A stretch of 64,000 nt of DNA, taken from the NCBI RefSeq assembly GCF_028583425.1, contig NC_072801.1:65735766-65799765 (forward strand). Reading direction: 5' to 3'. This stretch comes from Eublepharis macularius (lineage: Eukaryota; Chordata; Lepidosauria; Squamata; Eublepharidae). A program made the position numbers and the translations under genes. This document shows, piece by piece, positions 18,740 to 29,925 of the stretch. A model generated the notes under the pieces. It worked only from the letters and a program-made list of their open reading frames with translations. It searched no databases and was not told the origin of the DNA. How positions within the stretch are numbered: the first letter of the stretch is position 1; each line of letters begins with the position of its first letter.

Positions 18740-20965
18740 ATGAACGAGGAAGACAGTTCCTCTTTTGTGAAAGAGGAAGTGACTAATCGACACTGCCACA
18801 CTGATTCCAAACTCCAGGAGATCTCCTGTGATAGCTGGTGCTTTTCCAGCAATGCGTTGAAGGGCTGTGACGAAGAACATCATCCTAGAGTTGTGGCTGG
18901 AAATCTTTGCAAGCCGTATGAGATTTCCGGCAGTTCATTTAAGGGAAGCTACGATGCCTGTAGGGACACTGAGAATGAGCCATGTAAGGATGGCCCAGAT
19001 GATGATGGTGTGGAATCAAAATTCCAACCTAGGTTAGAAAATGAAGGCAAGCAAGATGGCTGTAACAGATGCAGTGACGGCATGGGTCTTGATGGAAAGT
19101 GGGGGTCCTGCCCAGAACTTGACGTGGGGGAGGCCAAGCAAAGAACCGAGCTGCCCTCTGGCACAGAATGCAAATCCATGTGTGCCACCAACTGGAATGG
19201 TCATCCAGATGCCAATACCAATGGGGGTTTAGTTGGGGAAAACGATCAGCGGTTTCATCTAAGTGAGGATAACCAAGAATTCTGTTCTGGCTTGAATGGT
19301 GATGATGACAGGCAAGACTTGGATGGAGACTCCAATCAAGATTTTCTTCCAGGTCATATAGAAGTCAAGGAAGATGCAGAGGTGGGTGAAGATTCCAATG
19401 AGGAGATCGATGAAGAAATGGGCATCAGTGAATACTTCAATTCCAGTGTGGATAAGGATGATTCTAGCCTCCAGTTGGATTGCCGTGATGGTAGCCAAAA
19501 GCTGGAGGCCAGCCATGGCTCTTCTATTTTACCTTCTGTGCCTGACAAACCGTACAGATGCCCTGAATGTGGCAAGTGCTTTGGCACCAGCTCTATTCTG
19601 GGCCAGCATCGCCGCATCCATAGTGGCGAGAAGCCTTACAAATGCGGTGTCTGTGGAAAGTGTTTCAACCGGGGTTCTACCTTCCTTCAGCACCAGCGGA
19701 CACACACAGGTGAGAAACCGTACAAGTGCCCTCATTGCGGCAGATGCTTTAGCCGGAGCTCCAACCTCATTCAGCACCAGCGAGTCCATACGGGAGAGAA
19801 GCCTTACAAATGCGGTATCTGCGGCAAGTCTTTCTCTCTCAGCTCCACCCTTATCCAGCATCAGATTATCCACACGGGTGAAAAACCATACAAGTGCCCC
19901 GATTGCGGCAAATGCTTCAACCGTAACTCCAACTTGCTGAACCATCGGCGAGTGCACACAGGGGAGCGTCCTTTCGCCTGCCGTTTCTGCGGCAAGCGAT
20001 TTTCCGAAAGCTCCTCTCTCACCCAGCACCTGAGGACGCACACCGGAGAACGTCCTTTCCGGTGCAATGACTGTGGCAAAACATTCTCTCTTAGCTCCAC
20101 TTTGATCCAGCATCAGGTCACGCACACCGGGGAGAAACCTTACGAATGCCTGGACTGTGGCAAGGCTTTCGGGCTCAGCTCTACCTTGTTGCGCCATCAG
20201 CGGGTTCACACTGGGGAGAAGCCGTTTGAATGCCAAGACTGTGGCAAGACTTTTGGGGTCAGCTCTCACTTCCTGCAACACAGGAGAGTCCATACAGGCG
20301 AGCGTCTGTTCCAGTGTCCTGACTGTGGCCGTGCCTTTAGCCAGTGGGCGCACTTGGTGCTGCATCAGAAGGCGCATCAAAACGGGACGGCCTCCCCACC
20401 TCCCCCTCAGACCCTCTATATTTGCAGCAGTTGTGGCAAGAGCTTCCAGCAGAGCTCGCACCTGGTACAGCACCAGCGGATCCATTCTGGTGAAAGGCCA
20501 TATCGCTGTGAGGACTGCGGGCATGGGTTCTCCCAGAGTTCCAAGCTGCTGGAGCACCGAAGGGTTCACTCTGGGGAGAGGCCGTATACCTGTAAGGACT
20601 GTGGGCGCTGCTTTGGACATAGCTCAGCATTGGCACAGCACCGGCGCATTCACTCTGGAGAGAGGCCCTACAAATGCCCCCACTGTGGCAAGGCATTCTG
20701 CCAGAGTTCGGCTCTCATGCAGCACCAGCGCATCCACACTGGAGAACTGCCGTACAACTGCCAAGAGTGTGGCCAACGCTTCCGCTACCTCCTGCAGTAC
20801 ACACGGCACCAAAAGATGCATACTAAGGAATGGGCCTCAACCGCTGCCATAGAAGGGGCAGCCATCCTGGTGATGACGAACAAGATGGCACCTTCAGCAG
20901 GGGATGAGACTTTGGGAGGGACTTTAATTCTGAAGGAGGCTTCGGTATTGGACCACAGGGAATGA
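18740..20965 (+). CDS. C2H2 zinc-finger protein, 15 fingers, acidic N-terminus (741 aa)
   Basis: A probable sequence-specific DNA-binding transcription factor of the nucleus. One coding exon begins just after a TTTCTACAG acceptor (exon from 18729), so the 5'UTR exon lies upstream, probably in the GC-rich stretch ending at 17507. Residues 1-268 are acidic ([20 protein letters not shown] is typical) and show no KRAB, SCAN or BTB domain. Fingers 1-15 run from about residue 272 to 694 in the 28-residue C2H2 rhythm, mostly with TGEKP/TGERP or SGERP linkers. The array splits after finger 10, where a proline-rich linker ([13 protein letters not shown]) replaces TGEKP, so fingers 1-10 and 11-15 may act as two modules. 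A short tail follows. AATAAA occurs at 23853, possibly the end of a long 3'UTR. I cannot name an orthologue. Confidence 0.93.
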   Translation: MNEEDSSSFVKEEVTNRHCHTDSKLQEISCDSWCFSSNALKGCDEEHHPRVVAGNLCKPYEISGSSFKGSYDACRDTENEPCKDGPDDDGVESKFQPRLENEGKQDGCNRCSDGMGLDGKWGSCPELDVGEAKQRTELPSGTECKSMCATNWNGHPDANTNGGLVGENDQRFHLSEDNQEFCSGLNGDDDRQDLDGDSNQDFLPGHIEVKEDAEVGEDSNEEIDEEMGISEYFNSSVDKDDSSLQLDCRDGSQKLEASHGSSILPSVPDKPYRCPECGKCFGTSSILGQHRRIHSGEKPYKCGVCGKCFNRGSTFLQHQRTHTGEKPYKCPHCGRCFSRSSNLIQHQRVHTGEKPYKCGICGKSFSLSSTLIQHQIIHTGEKPYKCPDCGKCFNRNSNLLNHRRVHTGERPFACRFCGKRFSESSSLTQHLRTHTGERPFRCNDCGKTFSLSSTLIQHQVTHTGEKPYECLDCGKAFGLSSTLLRHQRVHTGEKPFECQDCGKTFGVSSHFLQHRRVHTGERLFQCPDCGRAFSQWAHLVLHQKAHQNGTASPPPPQTLYICSSCGKSFQQSSHLVQHQRIHSGERPYRCEDCGHGFSQSSKLLEHRRVHSGERPYTCKDCGRCFGHSSALAQHRRIHSGERPYKCPHCGKAFCQSSALMQHQRIHTGELPYNCQECGQRFRYLLQYTRHQKMHTKEWASTAAIEGAAILVMTNKMAPSAGDETLGGTLILKEASVLDHRE

Positions 20966-22408
20966 TTGATGTAGTTGGAAGCTGGAAGGAAGTGCAGGAG
21001 CCTTTATGGCAGAAGCAGTAAGAATGGCACAGAAAAGAGAAGGCAGTCTGACAAACATGAGGGAGAGATTGGTTTGACTACTAAGCTTTGGTTTTTTGGG
21101 ATGCTCTGGCTTGGGCATTGGGGGTATTTCATAGGATGGCTGGCCAACCTGAACTGTGGAAAAAGTGGGCACAGAGATCAAGGTCAGCAGGCATTCCTAA
21201 CATTTAGGACATTTAAAATGGATGAAGTATAATAAGCGGGGAAGATATTCTCTTCAGAGCCCTCTCTCCCCCCTGAGGGAACATATGTTTCCTCTCAGGG
21301 CTGCTTAATATGAAGGTGTGAATTTTTCAGCAAGAGGCACAAAGGGCAGTTTTCCTCTTGGGGACACTGCCCCATCTGTCAAATATCTACATGGCCTTAA
21401 TTCCCTCAGTTTGTAGCATTAAATCTGTACTCCTCCAGTGAAGAGGGACATGGAGCAGTAACAAGGGGGCACGTCCTTTCCCCCCCCCCCAATTGATAGG
21501 CCTCAGAAATCATAAGGTTCCTCCTCTGCATTCTCCCCCTCAGTTCCCTGTTCAAAGTTGTTGCCACACAATATTTCCTTAAAAACCAGCCTAAAGTCTG
21601 TGGAGCAAAAAGCCTGTTTGTGTGCCCCCTTAATTTTGCCTCTTTTCCTTTGATACCTGCCCTGAGATCTCCCAGAACCATTAACCAATTTCCCAGTTAT
21701 CCCCAGCATTCAGGGCCTTCCCACCATCTCTGAGTGTCGTCACTGATTTTTACCCCCCCCCCATCCCCGCTTAGACCCCTGACTGAAAAACCTCTGGCAT
21801 TTGAAAAGTGTGGAGAGAGTCCAGAAAAAAATTGGAGGATATCTGTTAACTACTGCAGTAATCAGTTGGTTTTGAAAGTAAACTTTATTTACTTCTTTAA
21901 GAATGTTATAAACATTAGGCATAATTTGGTTAGCACTTATGGTAATATTTCATGTAATAATGAGAGAAATGTCTGTATATTTTAAATTGTTCCAACGCTG
22001 TTGATCTATCTAACTGAGGCTGTGATCCGGCTAATGTCAGTTGTAACTTTAACAGCTTGATCGAGGCACAGCTCTTGATTTTAAAAATGTTAGATGTATT
22101 GAAATCTTCATAAGCTTGATCTAAGCCAACCTGTTGATTTTATCAGGTCTTACTTCAGAGTAAGAAGCAGAGCTTCAGGTTCCACTGAACAGGATAGGGC
22201 TATGGTTCCTGGTAGCTGTTTTGGTCTGAAGAAAAATCCCAACAACAAAAGTCAGGTAATACTTTTTGGTAAGACCAGCCAAATGATGCAAGATAGTGCA
22301 CAGACCTTTGAGTTAGGCAGACTAGATGATAAAAAAACAGACAAGAGCATGTGTGAAAAAGTAGATGTTTCCTGGGACTGTGGTTACTCACGATTAACCA
22401 GATGTCAA
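20966..22408. other. 3' flank of the 741-aa zinc-finger gene
   Basis: Probably 3'UTR at first. It has poly-C runs (21480, 21755) and no reading frame with protein character. Confidence 0.45.
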
Positions 22409-23441
22409 CAGGCTTTTTTTCTGGGGAAAGAGGTGGGGGAACTCTCACCTGAGGAAACTCCTGGGAGGAGGTGGTGTGCCTCTCAGTACATGTACTCCCA
22501 GGACTGCATGATGACATCACTTCTGGGAAGTGATATCATCATGCAGGCGTGGCTGCCCCGGGAGTGCTTCTGTGCTGCATGGGGCGGTCTGATTCGGTGT
22601 GGAACGGGCCACTCTGCTGCAGGGGAGCACTCCCCCCGCCCGGCAGTGGCTGGGCCTGGGCCATTTTGGACCTAAATTGGGCCAAAATGGGCTCAAAATG
22701 GCCTGGATTAGCCTGGAACAGGCTGTTGCAACACAGCAGCCTGAACCTGGACGTTTAGGGCCTGATCCAGGCCGTTCTGGGCCCAAATTGGCCAAAACAG
22801 GCCAGAAACGGACCGGATTGGCCTGCTGCCACATGGGAGAGCGCTCCCCTACCAGACAGCGGCCTAATTCTGGCCATTTTGGGCCTGAATTGGGCTCAAA
22901 ATGGCCAGGATTGGGCAGCTGCCGGGCTGTTCCCCCACCCGGCAGAGGCCCAATCTTGGCTGTTTCGGGCCCGATCTTGGCAATTTTTGGCTCAAATTGG
23001 GCCCAAAACAGCCTGTATCGGGCTGCTGGCCCCAAATGGTCTGCATTGGGGCCAGAATAACCTGGATTGGGTCACTGCCAGGCGGGGGAACCCTCCTCGG
23101 CCTGATCCTGGCTGTTTCGGCCCCAATCCAGGCTGTTTTGAGCCCTAAATGGGGCCTGGACTAAACCAGCCTGGAACGGGCTGCTACTGGGCGAGGGAAC
23201 ACTCCCCAGCCCGATCCTGGCAGTTTCGGCCATTTGGGGCCTATTTTGGGCCCAAAACGGCCGGGATTGGGGCTGAAATGGCCAGGATCGGGCTGGTATT
23301 GGGTGAGGCACCCTACTCTGCCCAGCAGTGGCCTGATCTAGGCTGTTTTGGGCCCAATCTGGGCTCAAAACCAGTCATGTGGGTATTTTAAAGAGCTGTC
23401 AGAATGCCGTTTTAGGGCGTTCTGGCTCAAAAAAAGCCCTG
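22409..23441. mobile_element. hAT-like element (about 1.03 kb) carrying an internal GC-rich tandem array
   Basis: Ends CAGGCTTTTTTTCTGGGGAA and CTCAAAAAAAGCCCTG match the MITE family at 7017 and 43842. Between them lies an array of phrases such as GGGCCCAAATTGG and GGCCTGATCCTGG. No transposase is visible; the short open frames are by-products of the array. A flanking 8-bp duplication is not clear (GATGTCAA / AATATGAA). Confidence 0.7.
22624..23370. repeat. Irregular tandem array (about six blocks) inside the hAT-like element
   Basis: Blocks beginning with a C-rich phrase and 'CGGCAGTGGCC', followed by TGATCCTGGC and GTTTTGGGCCCAAA, recur near 22624, 22841, 22929, 23087, 23195 and 23307. Spacing varies from about 90 to 215 bp. 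The units contain the palindrome GGGCCCAAATTGGGCC in several variants. Confidence 0.75.
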
Positions 23442-24714
23442 AATATGAATAACTTCAACTGGATAAGGGCCAATAAATAGGAAGTGGACTTATACCTCAA
23501 CACTGTGTTATAATCAATGGCACTTTTCTGAAGCTTCCAGCAAAGCAACTTCATGAGTTTTTAATACATATTTTTTTAAAGTGCCAGCATAATTTTTTTG
23601 TCTTAATCATAATCGGCATTGAATTGATCTTCCACGACTGATTCTCTAATGCTCATAGGCGATGACATTTCATTTATTGCTGCCTCCCAAACATTTTTGT
23701 TCACATACTGAGAAGAAGAAAAAAAGATTTCTGAAGACTCCTTTCTTTTTCTCTAAATTCGGTTTGCTTGTTAGACATCTTGGGAAATTTTTGACGGCCT
23801 TGGGAATGAAGACACAATACCTTTATTATGGCTCCCTTTCTGTACTTGTTGAAATAAAATTCTGGTCTGGTCAGGATGAAAAGGCATTTATCCTTAATGC
23901 TGCCATCTCAGGGCAAACAGGATTGTGAGGGAATAATTTCTCAATTTCCAGCTTGGTCTGAAGAACCCAATCCTGGAGTCGGGCAGCTCTGAACTGATAG
24001 AACTAAGAAGACCAGAGTTCAGGTGACCCCCTGGTATCCCTTCCCGGACCCAGAGAAGGGTAATCATTTGAGAAAAGATGTTGGTGGGGGGACATGAATC
24101 TTGTGATCTCTGCTGGGGACTGTGGATGACTGTTAGAGCTTCCCCATAACCCCCATTGATGCCTAACTTTCCCTCGGAGGAATAGAGGATAGCTTTTATT
24201 TCTAGCTTTTGCACACTCACATCTGCAAAGCATTTAGTAGAGTATCTGTTGCCCTTTCTAAATTTTCTCTTTATCCTCTATTGTCTGTATAAAAAGAGAG
24301 TGTGCTCCGAAATACCTGCTGAACAAAATGTAAGTCTGCTAATACAGTGTGTTCACTCCACCCCCATGTATTTCGAAAAATACACCTTAAGAGTTCCATA
24401 TGCCATTTCCACAAGAGCAAATGAATGCAGCGCAGGTTACAATGTGGCTGCAAGTTGGTTTTGAAGATGATCCAGAGCCACGTAGGTGGGGGATGTGAGT
24501 CTGTTCCTGTTGCGTCCCCTGTAAATTTAGGATGTAAAATATGTGATTTGGTCTTCATCCATTACTACCTTGTTAGTTTAGTACACTTTCCAGATTTCAG
24601 CAAATGAATGTGTGTGCTCTTCGGGGCTAGTTGAAGGGAAGGGAGAGGACCTTTCTTGTGAAAGATACCTCACCTGAGATTTGCTAGGGGGAGGGATGTG
24701 AATGGCCCCCATGA
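23442..24714. other. Intergenic, no gene recognised
   Basis: AT-rich at first, with AATAAA at 23853 that could end the upstream gene. The 88- to 108-codon frames show no domain. Confidence 0.4.
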
Positions 24715-24860
24715 AGAATCAGCTTTAAGTGATGTAAGAAGGTAAGAATCTCCCTGCTGGGCCAGTGTTACCCAATTCTGCATTCTGTATCTAGCATGCC
24801 TCTGGGAAATCTGTAAGGAAGCAAGGAGCACCCTTGTCCTTTGACCCCAACATCTAGTAA
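24715..24860 (+). mobile_element. CR1/L3-like LINE fragment
   Basis: Decayed version of the common CR1 phrase 'CCTGCTGGGCCAGT ... GCCTCTGGGAA'. Boundaries approximate. Confidence 0.45.
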
Positions 24861-25444
24861 AGATCTAGAATACTGGTGCAACACTGTGGCTGCGTGAGCA
24901 GCAAAATCTCTCATCCATTTCTCAGAGACATGAGCTCTTACTAGGTGGCCTGTTCCCTCAAGTCTCTTCTGTAGTTCTAGAATAGTAATACTAGCCTGGG
25001 GCCATTGGAAAAGATGAACAAGTGCATGGTTGTTGAAATGTTTGAACTAGAGTTCTCAGCTGGTGTGGAGAAAAACGCCCTTCCCCTTTAGTGGAGCTTG
25101 AATGTGTGGAAAGGGGCAGTCAAAGCTTCTCATGGCGTGGAGCTAAATAACATCTTATTAAGCTTCCCTTAAGGCAGGGTGTTTTTCCTCCAAGCAGCTG
25201 GCAATCCTCCTTTGAATCCCTGAAAGGCACTCTTAGCATTTATAAAATGCTTTTTGTTATCACGCATTTTCTTGCAATGCTTTACAACGGTTCTATAAGC
25301 TAGTCCAATAGCATTATCCCTGTATTGCAGAGCTAGAGGAAAGGGGCGGGGGGAGTGAAGTGGAAAAAGTGACTTGCCTGAGAAGATCTAGTGAGACTCT
25401 CGACTTCCTGCACCGTGGCCTGTTCTTTAAGTCATATTTACTCT

Positions 25445-25650
25445 AAAGAGCTGGAAGTACCCAAGGGTCATCTAGTCCAGCCCCTACAACTATCCTTCAC
25501 CGGACCCCTGCTGTATTCCCAGAGGAAGGCAAAAAAACTCTTAGGATCCCTGGCCAATCTGGCCTGGAGGAAAATTCCTTCTAGACCCCAAAGGGGCGAT
25601 TGGCATTACCTGGGCATGTAAGAAAGGGCCACGAGAGCCTAGCACTGGCT
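25445..25650 (+). mobile_element. CR1-like LINE 3' region
   Basis: Contains GTCATCTAGTCCAGCCCC and GATCCCTGGCCAATCTGGCC, phrases typical of the 3'UTR of CR1-type LINEs in sauropsids. Boundaries approximate. Confidence 0.5.
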
Positions 25651-25694
25651 GATCCCTTCATGCCCTCCCTCTCTTGACCTGTGTACATTCATAT

Positions 25695-25910
25695 TAATGT
25701 TTGTAGCGGCTGTTAGAGCACTGGAAGAGCATCTGCTCGGCAAGCTGAAGGTCCCAGAAATTTGAATCCTTGGCATCTCCAGTTAAGGACCAGGCGGTAG
25801 GTGATGCGAAAGACCTGTCTGAGACCCTGGAGAGCAGCCGCCACACCGATTAGACAGGGCTGGCCTTGATGGGCTGATTCTGGATAAAGCAGCTTCATAA
25901 GTGTTCATAC
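25695..25910 (+). mobile_element. tRNA-derived SINE (second family, tail GCAGCTTCAT)
   Basis: Head AGAGCATCTGCTCGGCAAGC, core CTGAGACCCTGGAGAGCAGC, tail GATTCTGGATAAAGCAGCTTC. The order is the same in the copies at 53114, 58172 and 37800. Confidence 0.65.
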
Positions 25911-26149
25911 TCTCTCCCGGGAATCCCAGTGTCCCAGGCGGGTAACAATATAAAAATAATATAAAAGCAATTTGATACAATAATAAACATTAAAGCAACA
26001 ACTATTAAATGACATTGTTCCAGTCTTCTAGCACTCATCATTGCACTTTGTAGCAATAATGAATGCTATAGTTCTAGTTTTTCATTGAAGAATTAAAGCT
26101 AAGGCATTAGTTATTGCTACAGTGAAGAAAGCTGACAGGAAGAAAACTG

Positions 26150-26525
26150 ACTCATTTGAAACGTGGTACTGGAGGAGAGTTCTGGTATACCATGGACAGC
26201 CAAAAAGACAAGTGGGTACTAGATCAAATCAAGCCTGAATTCTCCCTTGAAACTAAAATGACAAAACGGAGGCTATCGTACTTTGGCCACATTATGAGAA
26301 GACAAGATTCTCTGGAAAAGTCAATAATGCTAGGAAAAGTAGAAGGCAGCAGGCAAAGGGAAAGACCTAAAATGAGATGGCTTGACTCAATAAAAGAAGC
26401 CACGCCCTCCAGTTTGCTAGATCTGAGCAAGTCTGTTAATGATAGGATGTTTTGGAGGTCTTTTCATTCATAGGGTTGCCATAGGCTGGAGGCGACTTGA
26501 TGGCATGCAACACACACATATTTTT
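26150..26525 (+). mobile_element. RTE/Bov-B-like LINE, 3' end fragment
   Basis: Encodes the C-terminal reverse-transcriptase tail typical of RTE-clade elements (RRLSYFGHIMRR, RPKMRWLDSIKEAT, NDRMFWRSF), then a short 3'UTR (CCATAGGCTGGAGGCGACTT) and a CA-rich end. 5'-truncated. Confidence 0.8.
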
Positions 26526-28139
26526 AATTATGAAAATCATGTAAATGTTAAAAGAATACTCTCACCCCCTCCCCTAGCTGGCAGTATTTTGAGTTCATTT
26601 TTGTCCTTAAGCATGTTCTTGGCCTGGCTTTATATCAAGTTTTTTAAAAAAATTTCTAACCAGCTTCCTTGTAGCTCAAGGCAGTTTACAATATTAATAA
26701 AATGTGACCAGAATAGAGCAGTTGGCAGGCTTGAAATAAACATTATCAGAATATGCAGTGCAAAAATAACTTGTATGCTTATTGCACAAAGCAAAGTTGC
26801 AACCTCACTCGTCCAGTGGCCATTCTGAAGGTTTGGGGCAATTACGTTAAGGCCTTGCTTTCAGTAACCACTGCCCTCCTTTGACATGGGAAGCAGGCCC
26901 CATCTGCCAGCCCCAGGGGCTTTTTCTACAGAGGGCACAGTGGTCTCTGACCTATGTAGGCTGTGTAGATCCCCGCCCAGGAAGTCAGAACTCTTCTGTG
27001 GATCTTGTCCTGGTTGGTGGAATTGCAGGCACAACTCCTCTTTCTTCAATCAAGCCACCACCAGACTACCAGTAAGCAGACTTGCCTACTGGCAAGTTAT
27101 ACAACGAAACACTTGGAAGCCTGAATGTGTGTGGGTTTGATTGCACAATTAAGAATTAATTTCTTCATTAGCCTGGGGAAACACAAGAGCTAGTGATAAC
27201 TTTAACCATGCCAGTCTTCTACATCTTCAAACAGCACCGAAGAAAAACCCAAGAATGCCTCCAAATGCTCTTCTACCCGCTGAATCAAACACCGGCTCCC
27301 ATTCTAGAGCTGGAGAAAGAACCCAGGAGTCCTGATTTCCCTTCCCCCCTGTGGAGTTGCTCACTTTAATTTTTTAAATGATCTAAAGAAGGGAGCTTTG
27401 GCTCTGGAAAGTTTATACCTTGAAAGTCTTGTTGGTCTCTAAGATGCCAGCAGACTCAGTTCCTGCTGTATTAATTATTTTTGAAAACTCTAGCTCCTGT
27501 GACCCTAATGGGACAGCCAAAAGTCCTGGGGCGGCAGCTTTATCCGGAAGAACAGCATTACCTGTTGGATCCCTGCCTGTTGGAGAAGCGACTAAAAGAT
27601 AGAGGGCGCCCGCGTCTGCTGTCCTGGAAGGGGCAGCGGCATCTCGGCTTCAATTCTTGCTCTGGACTCTGTTGGACTGGGATGGAACCCAGGAGTCCAG
27701 CTTCCTAAGCCTACTCCATTCTTTGGAGCTCTTCTTTCTTTTTTCAAAACCATATTAGAAAAATACATCGAGTGGACACTGACATGCACAGAAAGGCTGG
27801 ATCCCTGACAGTCCAATCTAAGCCGGTCCTCTTCCCTAACTCTTGCTTGTCCAGAGAACCCAGGAGTCCTGGCTCTCAACCCCACCGCCTTTCGAAAAGG
27901 AACCCAGGAGTCCGGCGCCCAGGGTTTTTTTTTTTCTTTTCTCCTCTCTTTTAACCCCCTGGATCTCGTTCTTTGCGCTTGCAATGACTCCCCCCCCCCC
28001 ATCTTTTTCCGCTCGCAAGGTCTCCCTCCTCAACCACCACCCTTTGGCACCAGCGATCTCTCCCCTCCACCTTTTGAGGTTAAACGGTTAAGCACCATAG
28101 AGAAGGTCTTTTCTTCCTCCCCTTTCCATTTCCAACCAG
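26526..28139. other. Intergenic with a short unexplained open frame
   Basis: A frame at 27481-27708 contains the protein-like phrase MGQPKVLGRQLYPEEQHYLL but has no domain I recognise and no clear splice context. Otherwise no gene. Confidence 0.35.
27319..27913. repeat. Four dispersed copies of GAACCCAGGAGTCC
   Basis: Exact copies at 27319-27332, 27685-27698, 27856-27869 and 27900-27913. Three are followed by a pyrimidine-rich stretch. They lie just upstream of the CpG-rich block at 28140. Confidence 0.85.
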
Positions 28140-28346
28140 CAGCAGCAGCGGAAGAGGGGGAACTTCGCAGGGGAGGGAACTTCCTCCTTCCCAGTCACCC
28201 TGAGCCCCGGTGGCTGCCGAGCGGGGCGCTTGCAAGTGCCAAGGGAGCGCCTGGAGCTCGCCTGTCCGCATGGGCGGGGGGGGGGGGTCCCCCCTCGGGG
28301 CAGATCTCCCCAGACCCGCCCAGCCCGGGCAGGACCAGCGACCACG
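28140..28346 (+). promoter_or_regulatory. GC/CpG-rich promoter and likely non-coding first exon of the second zinc-finger gene
   Basis: Very G+C- and CpG-rich block ending in a good donor (ACCACG/GTAAGG at 28347). It is the nearest such block upstream of the 36-41 kb zinc-finger exons. Whether it truly splices to them 7.8 kb downstream is inference. Confidence 0.4.
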
Positions 28347-28582
28347 GTAAGGCTCGGCGGTGTTTGGCACGAGCTGGAAAATGGGTGCATTTGGGGGGCT
28401 GGTGTTGCTGCAGACAAAAGAGCGGGTTGGCATCGAAGGCTGTGTGGGGATGCAGGATTTTTGCAGAGGATGGAAAACGGGGAAACGGTGGTTCAGATGA
28501 GATGGCAGTGGGAAATTTTGCAGGGGGCGCATCGAAGATCGCAGAGCCTGGGTTAGTTTCAGGAAGGTCTGCAGTGGAACAG

Positions 28583-28665
28583 CAGGACGGGAGTCCACTG
28601 GCACCTTGGAGACCAACAAGATGTGGAAAATTTTGTTGGTCTCTTAGACGCCACTGGACTCCAAT
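28583..28665. repeat. Hairpin-forming remnant of the inverted-repeat element
   Basis: GGAGTCCACTGGCACCTTGG, AGACCAACAAGAT then ATTTTGTTGGTCTC and GACGCCACTGGACTCC: near-complementary arms around a 5-nt centre. Confidence 0.7.
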
Positions 28666-29475
28666 GCTGCCGAACGTGGGTTAGTTGTCTTCCCACCACC
28701 GTGTCCGTCTGAATGCACTCTTCAGGTGAGACCCCTGGACTGCGTTGTTGATTCAGAAAGTGGGGAGGAATATTCATTCGGTGTAACCAATGAGTAATAC
28801 CAGGGTCGGGTGAGAATGGTGTCCTGCCTCTCCTGAAGCAGGTGGCGAGGGAGGATCAGTGTATGCCCCCCCCCCCCGCAATGTGGACAAAAACCCCTCT
28901 CTGAAAATGGGAACCCTTTTGTAGGAGCTTTGCTGCGAGTTGAATGCATCTCTCCCCCAGTTCATTCCTAGTGGTTCTTGTCAATGTCCTCTGCTTCCCA
29001 GAAATTAGATTTTTCAAATTGCCTTTACAAGTCACCAACAGTAATATTAAATGCAGAATGCATCTGTCTGTCCTGTCTGGTTTGTCTTGGGTTCTAAGGA
29101 AAAGTTGTGGGAATAGATAGAGCCTGTTATTTCATCTTCATCCTCCAACTCAAACAAAACCTAAATGAACGTAAGTGCATTACGCATTGATTTTGCCCTT
29201 GCATTTTGACTGTTGTCCTGTCGAAATTTAGATTGCAGCCTCCTTGGGACAGGGACCTTTCTTGTAACAGTGCCCCATCCATACCTTGGTGATGGTATTG
29301 CCCGCGTGATCTGGCAACCTCCAACGCCGTCCCAAATGGAGTTATACCCTTCTGAGTCCGCTGAAGTCAGTGGCTTAGAAAGGAGTAATTTTGTTTAGGC
29401 TCGCCCTCTTATTTTTAAGCCTCCCAGGCCAACATCCAAGCAACTAACACCGACCTACTGCTGGTTTTGCCTAAG

Positions 29476-29600
29476 TGCTTGGAGAGACCTCGGTTCAGTG
29501 GTAGAGCGCACGTCTAGCATGCAGAATGTTGCAAGTTCAGTGGCTGGCCTCCCGTCCTAGGAAGGATGGCAGGTCTTGGGAGAGAATTGTGACCCAGGAC
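29476..29600 (+). mobile_element. tRNA-derived SINE head fragment
   Basis: CGGTTCAGTGGTAGAGCGCA resembles the head of the second SINE family; the body is decayed and truncated. Confidence 0.4.
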
Positions 29601-29724
29601 CTTGGCACACCACTGCCATCAGAGTAATAATACTGGACTGTGGACTAGTTGTCAGACCCCTCAGGCAACTTCATACGTTCCTTGCTTGGGGATCAACGAC
29701 AGTGAACCTCTGTTGTTATATCTA

Positions 29725-29925
29725 CTTATTTATAATATATTTTTATCCCACCTTTCCTTCAGGGAGCTCAGGGTGGCATACGTCCTTCTCCTCTCCTCCG
29801 TTTTATCCTCACAACAACCCTGTGAGATAGGACAAGTTGAGAGAAGAATGAGTGACGTGGCAAGTGGGGATTTGAACCTGCATCTCCACAGCCTAGCCCA
29901 GCTCTGTAACCACTAGGCACCATGT
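29725..29925 (-). mobile_element. MIR-like SINE, minus strand
   Basis: ATCCTCACAACAACCCTGTG in the middle, GGGGATTTGAACCTGCAT as the inverted B box, CTGTAACCACTAGGCACCAT at the head. Confidence 0.75.

Noticed and set aside
19529-20620. Long antisense frame of 363 codons
   Set aside because: A shadow of the finger-coding strand: periodic by virtue of the 84-bp finger unit, without any domain. The same holds for 39267-39962 and other antisense frames over finger exons.
22517-23368. Several overlapping 90-170-codon frames on both strands
   Set aside because: They come from the GC-rich tandem array, which lacks stops in several frames; translations are low-complexity P/G/W-rich.
26156-26473. 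Host gene at 26156
   Set aside because: The translation is the tail of an RTE-clade reverse transcriptase, next to the element's 3'UTR.
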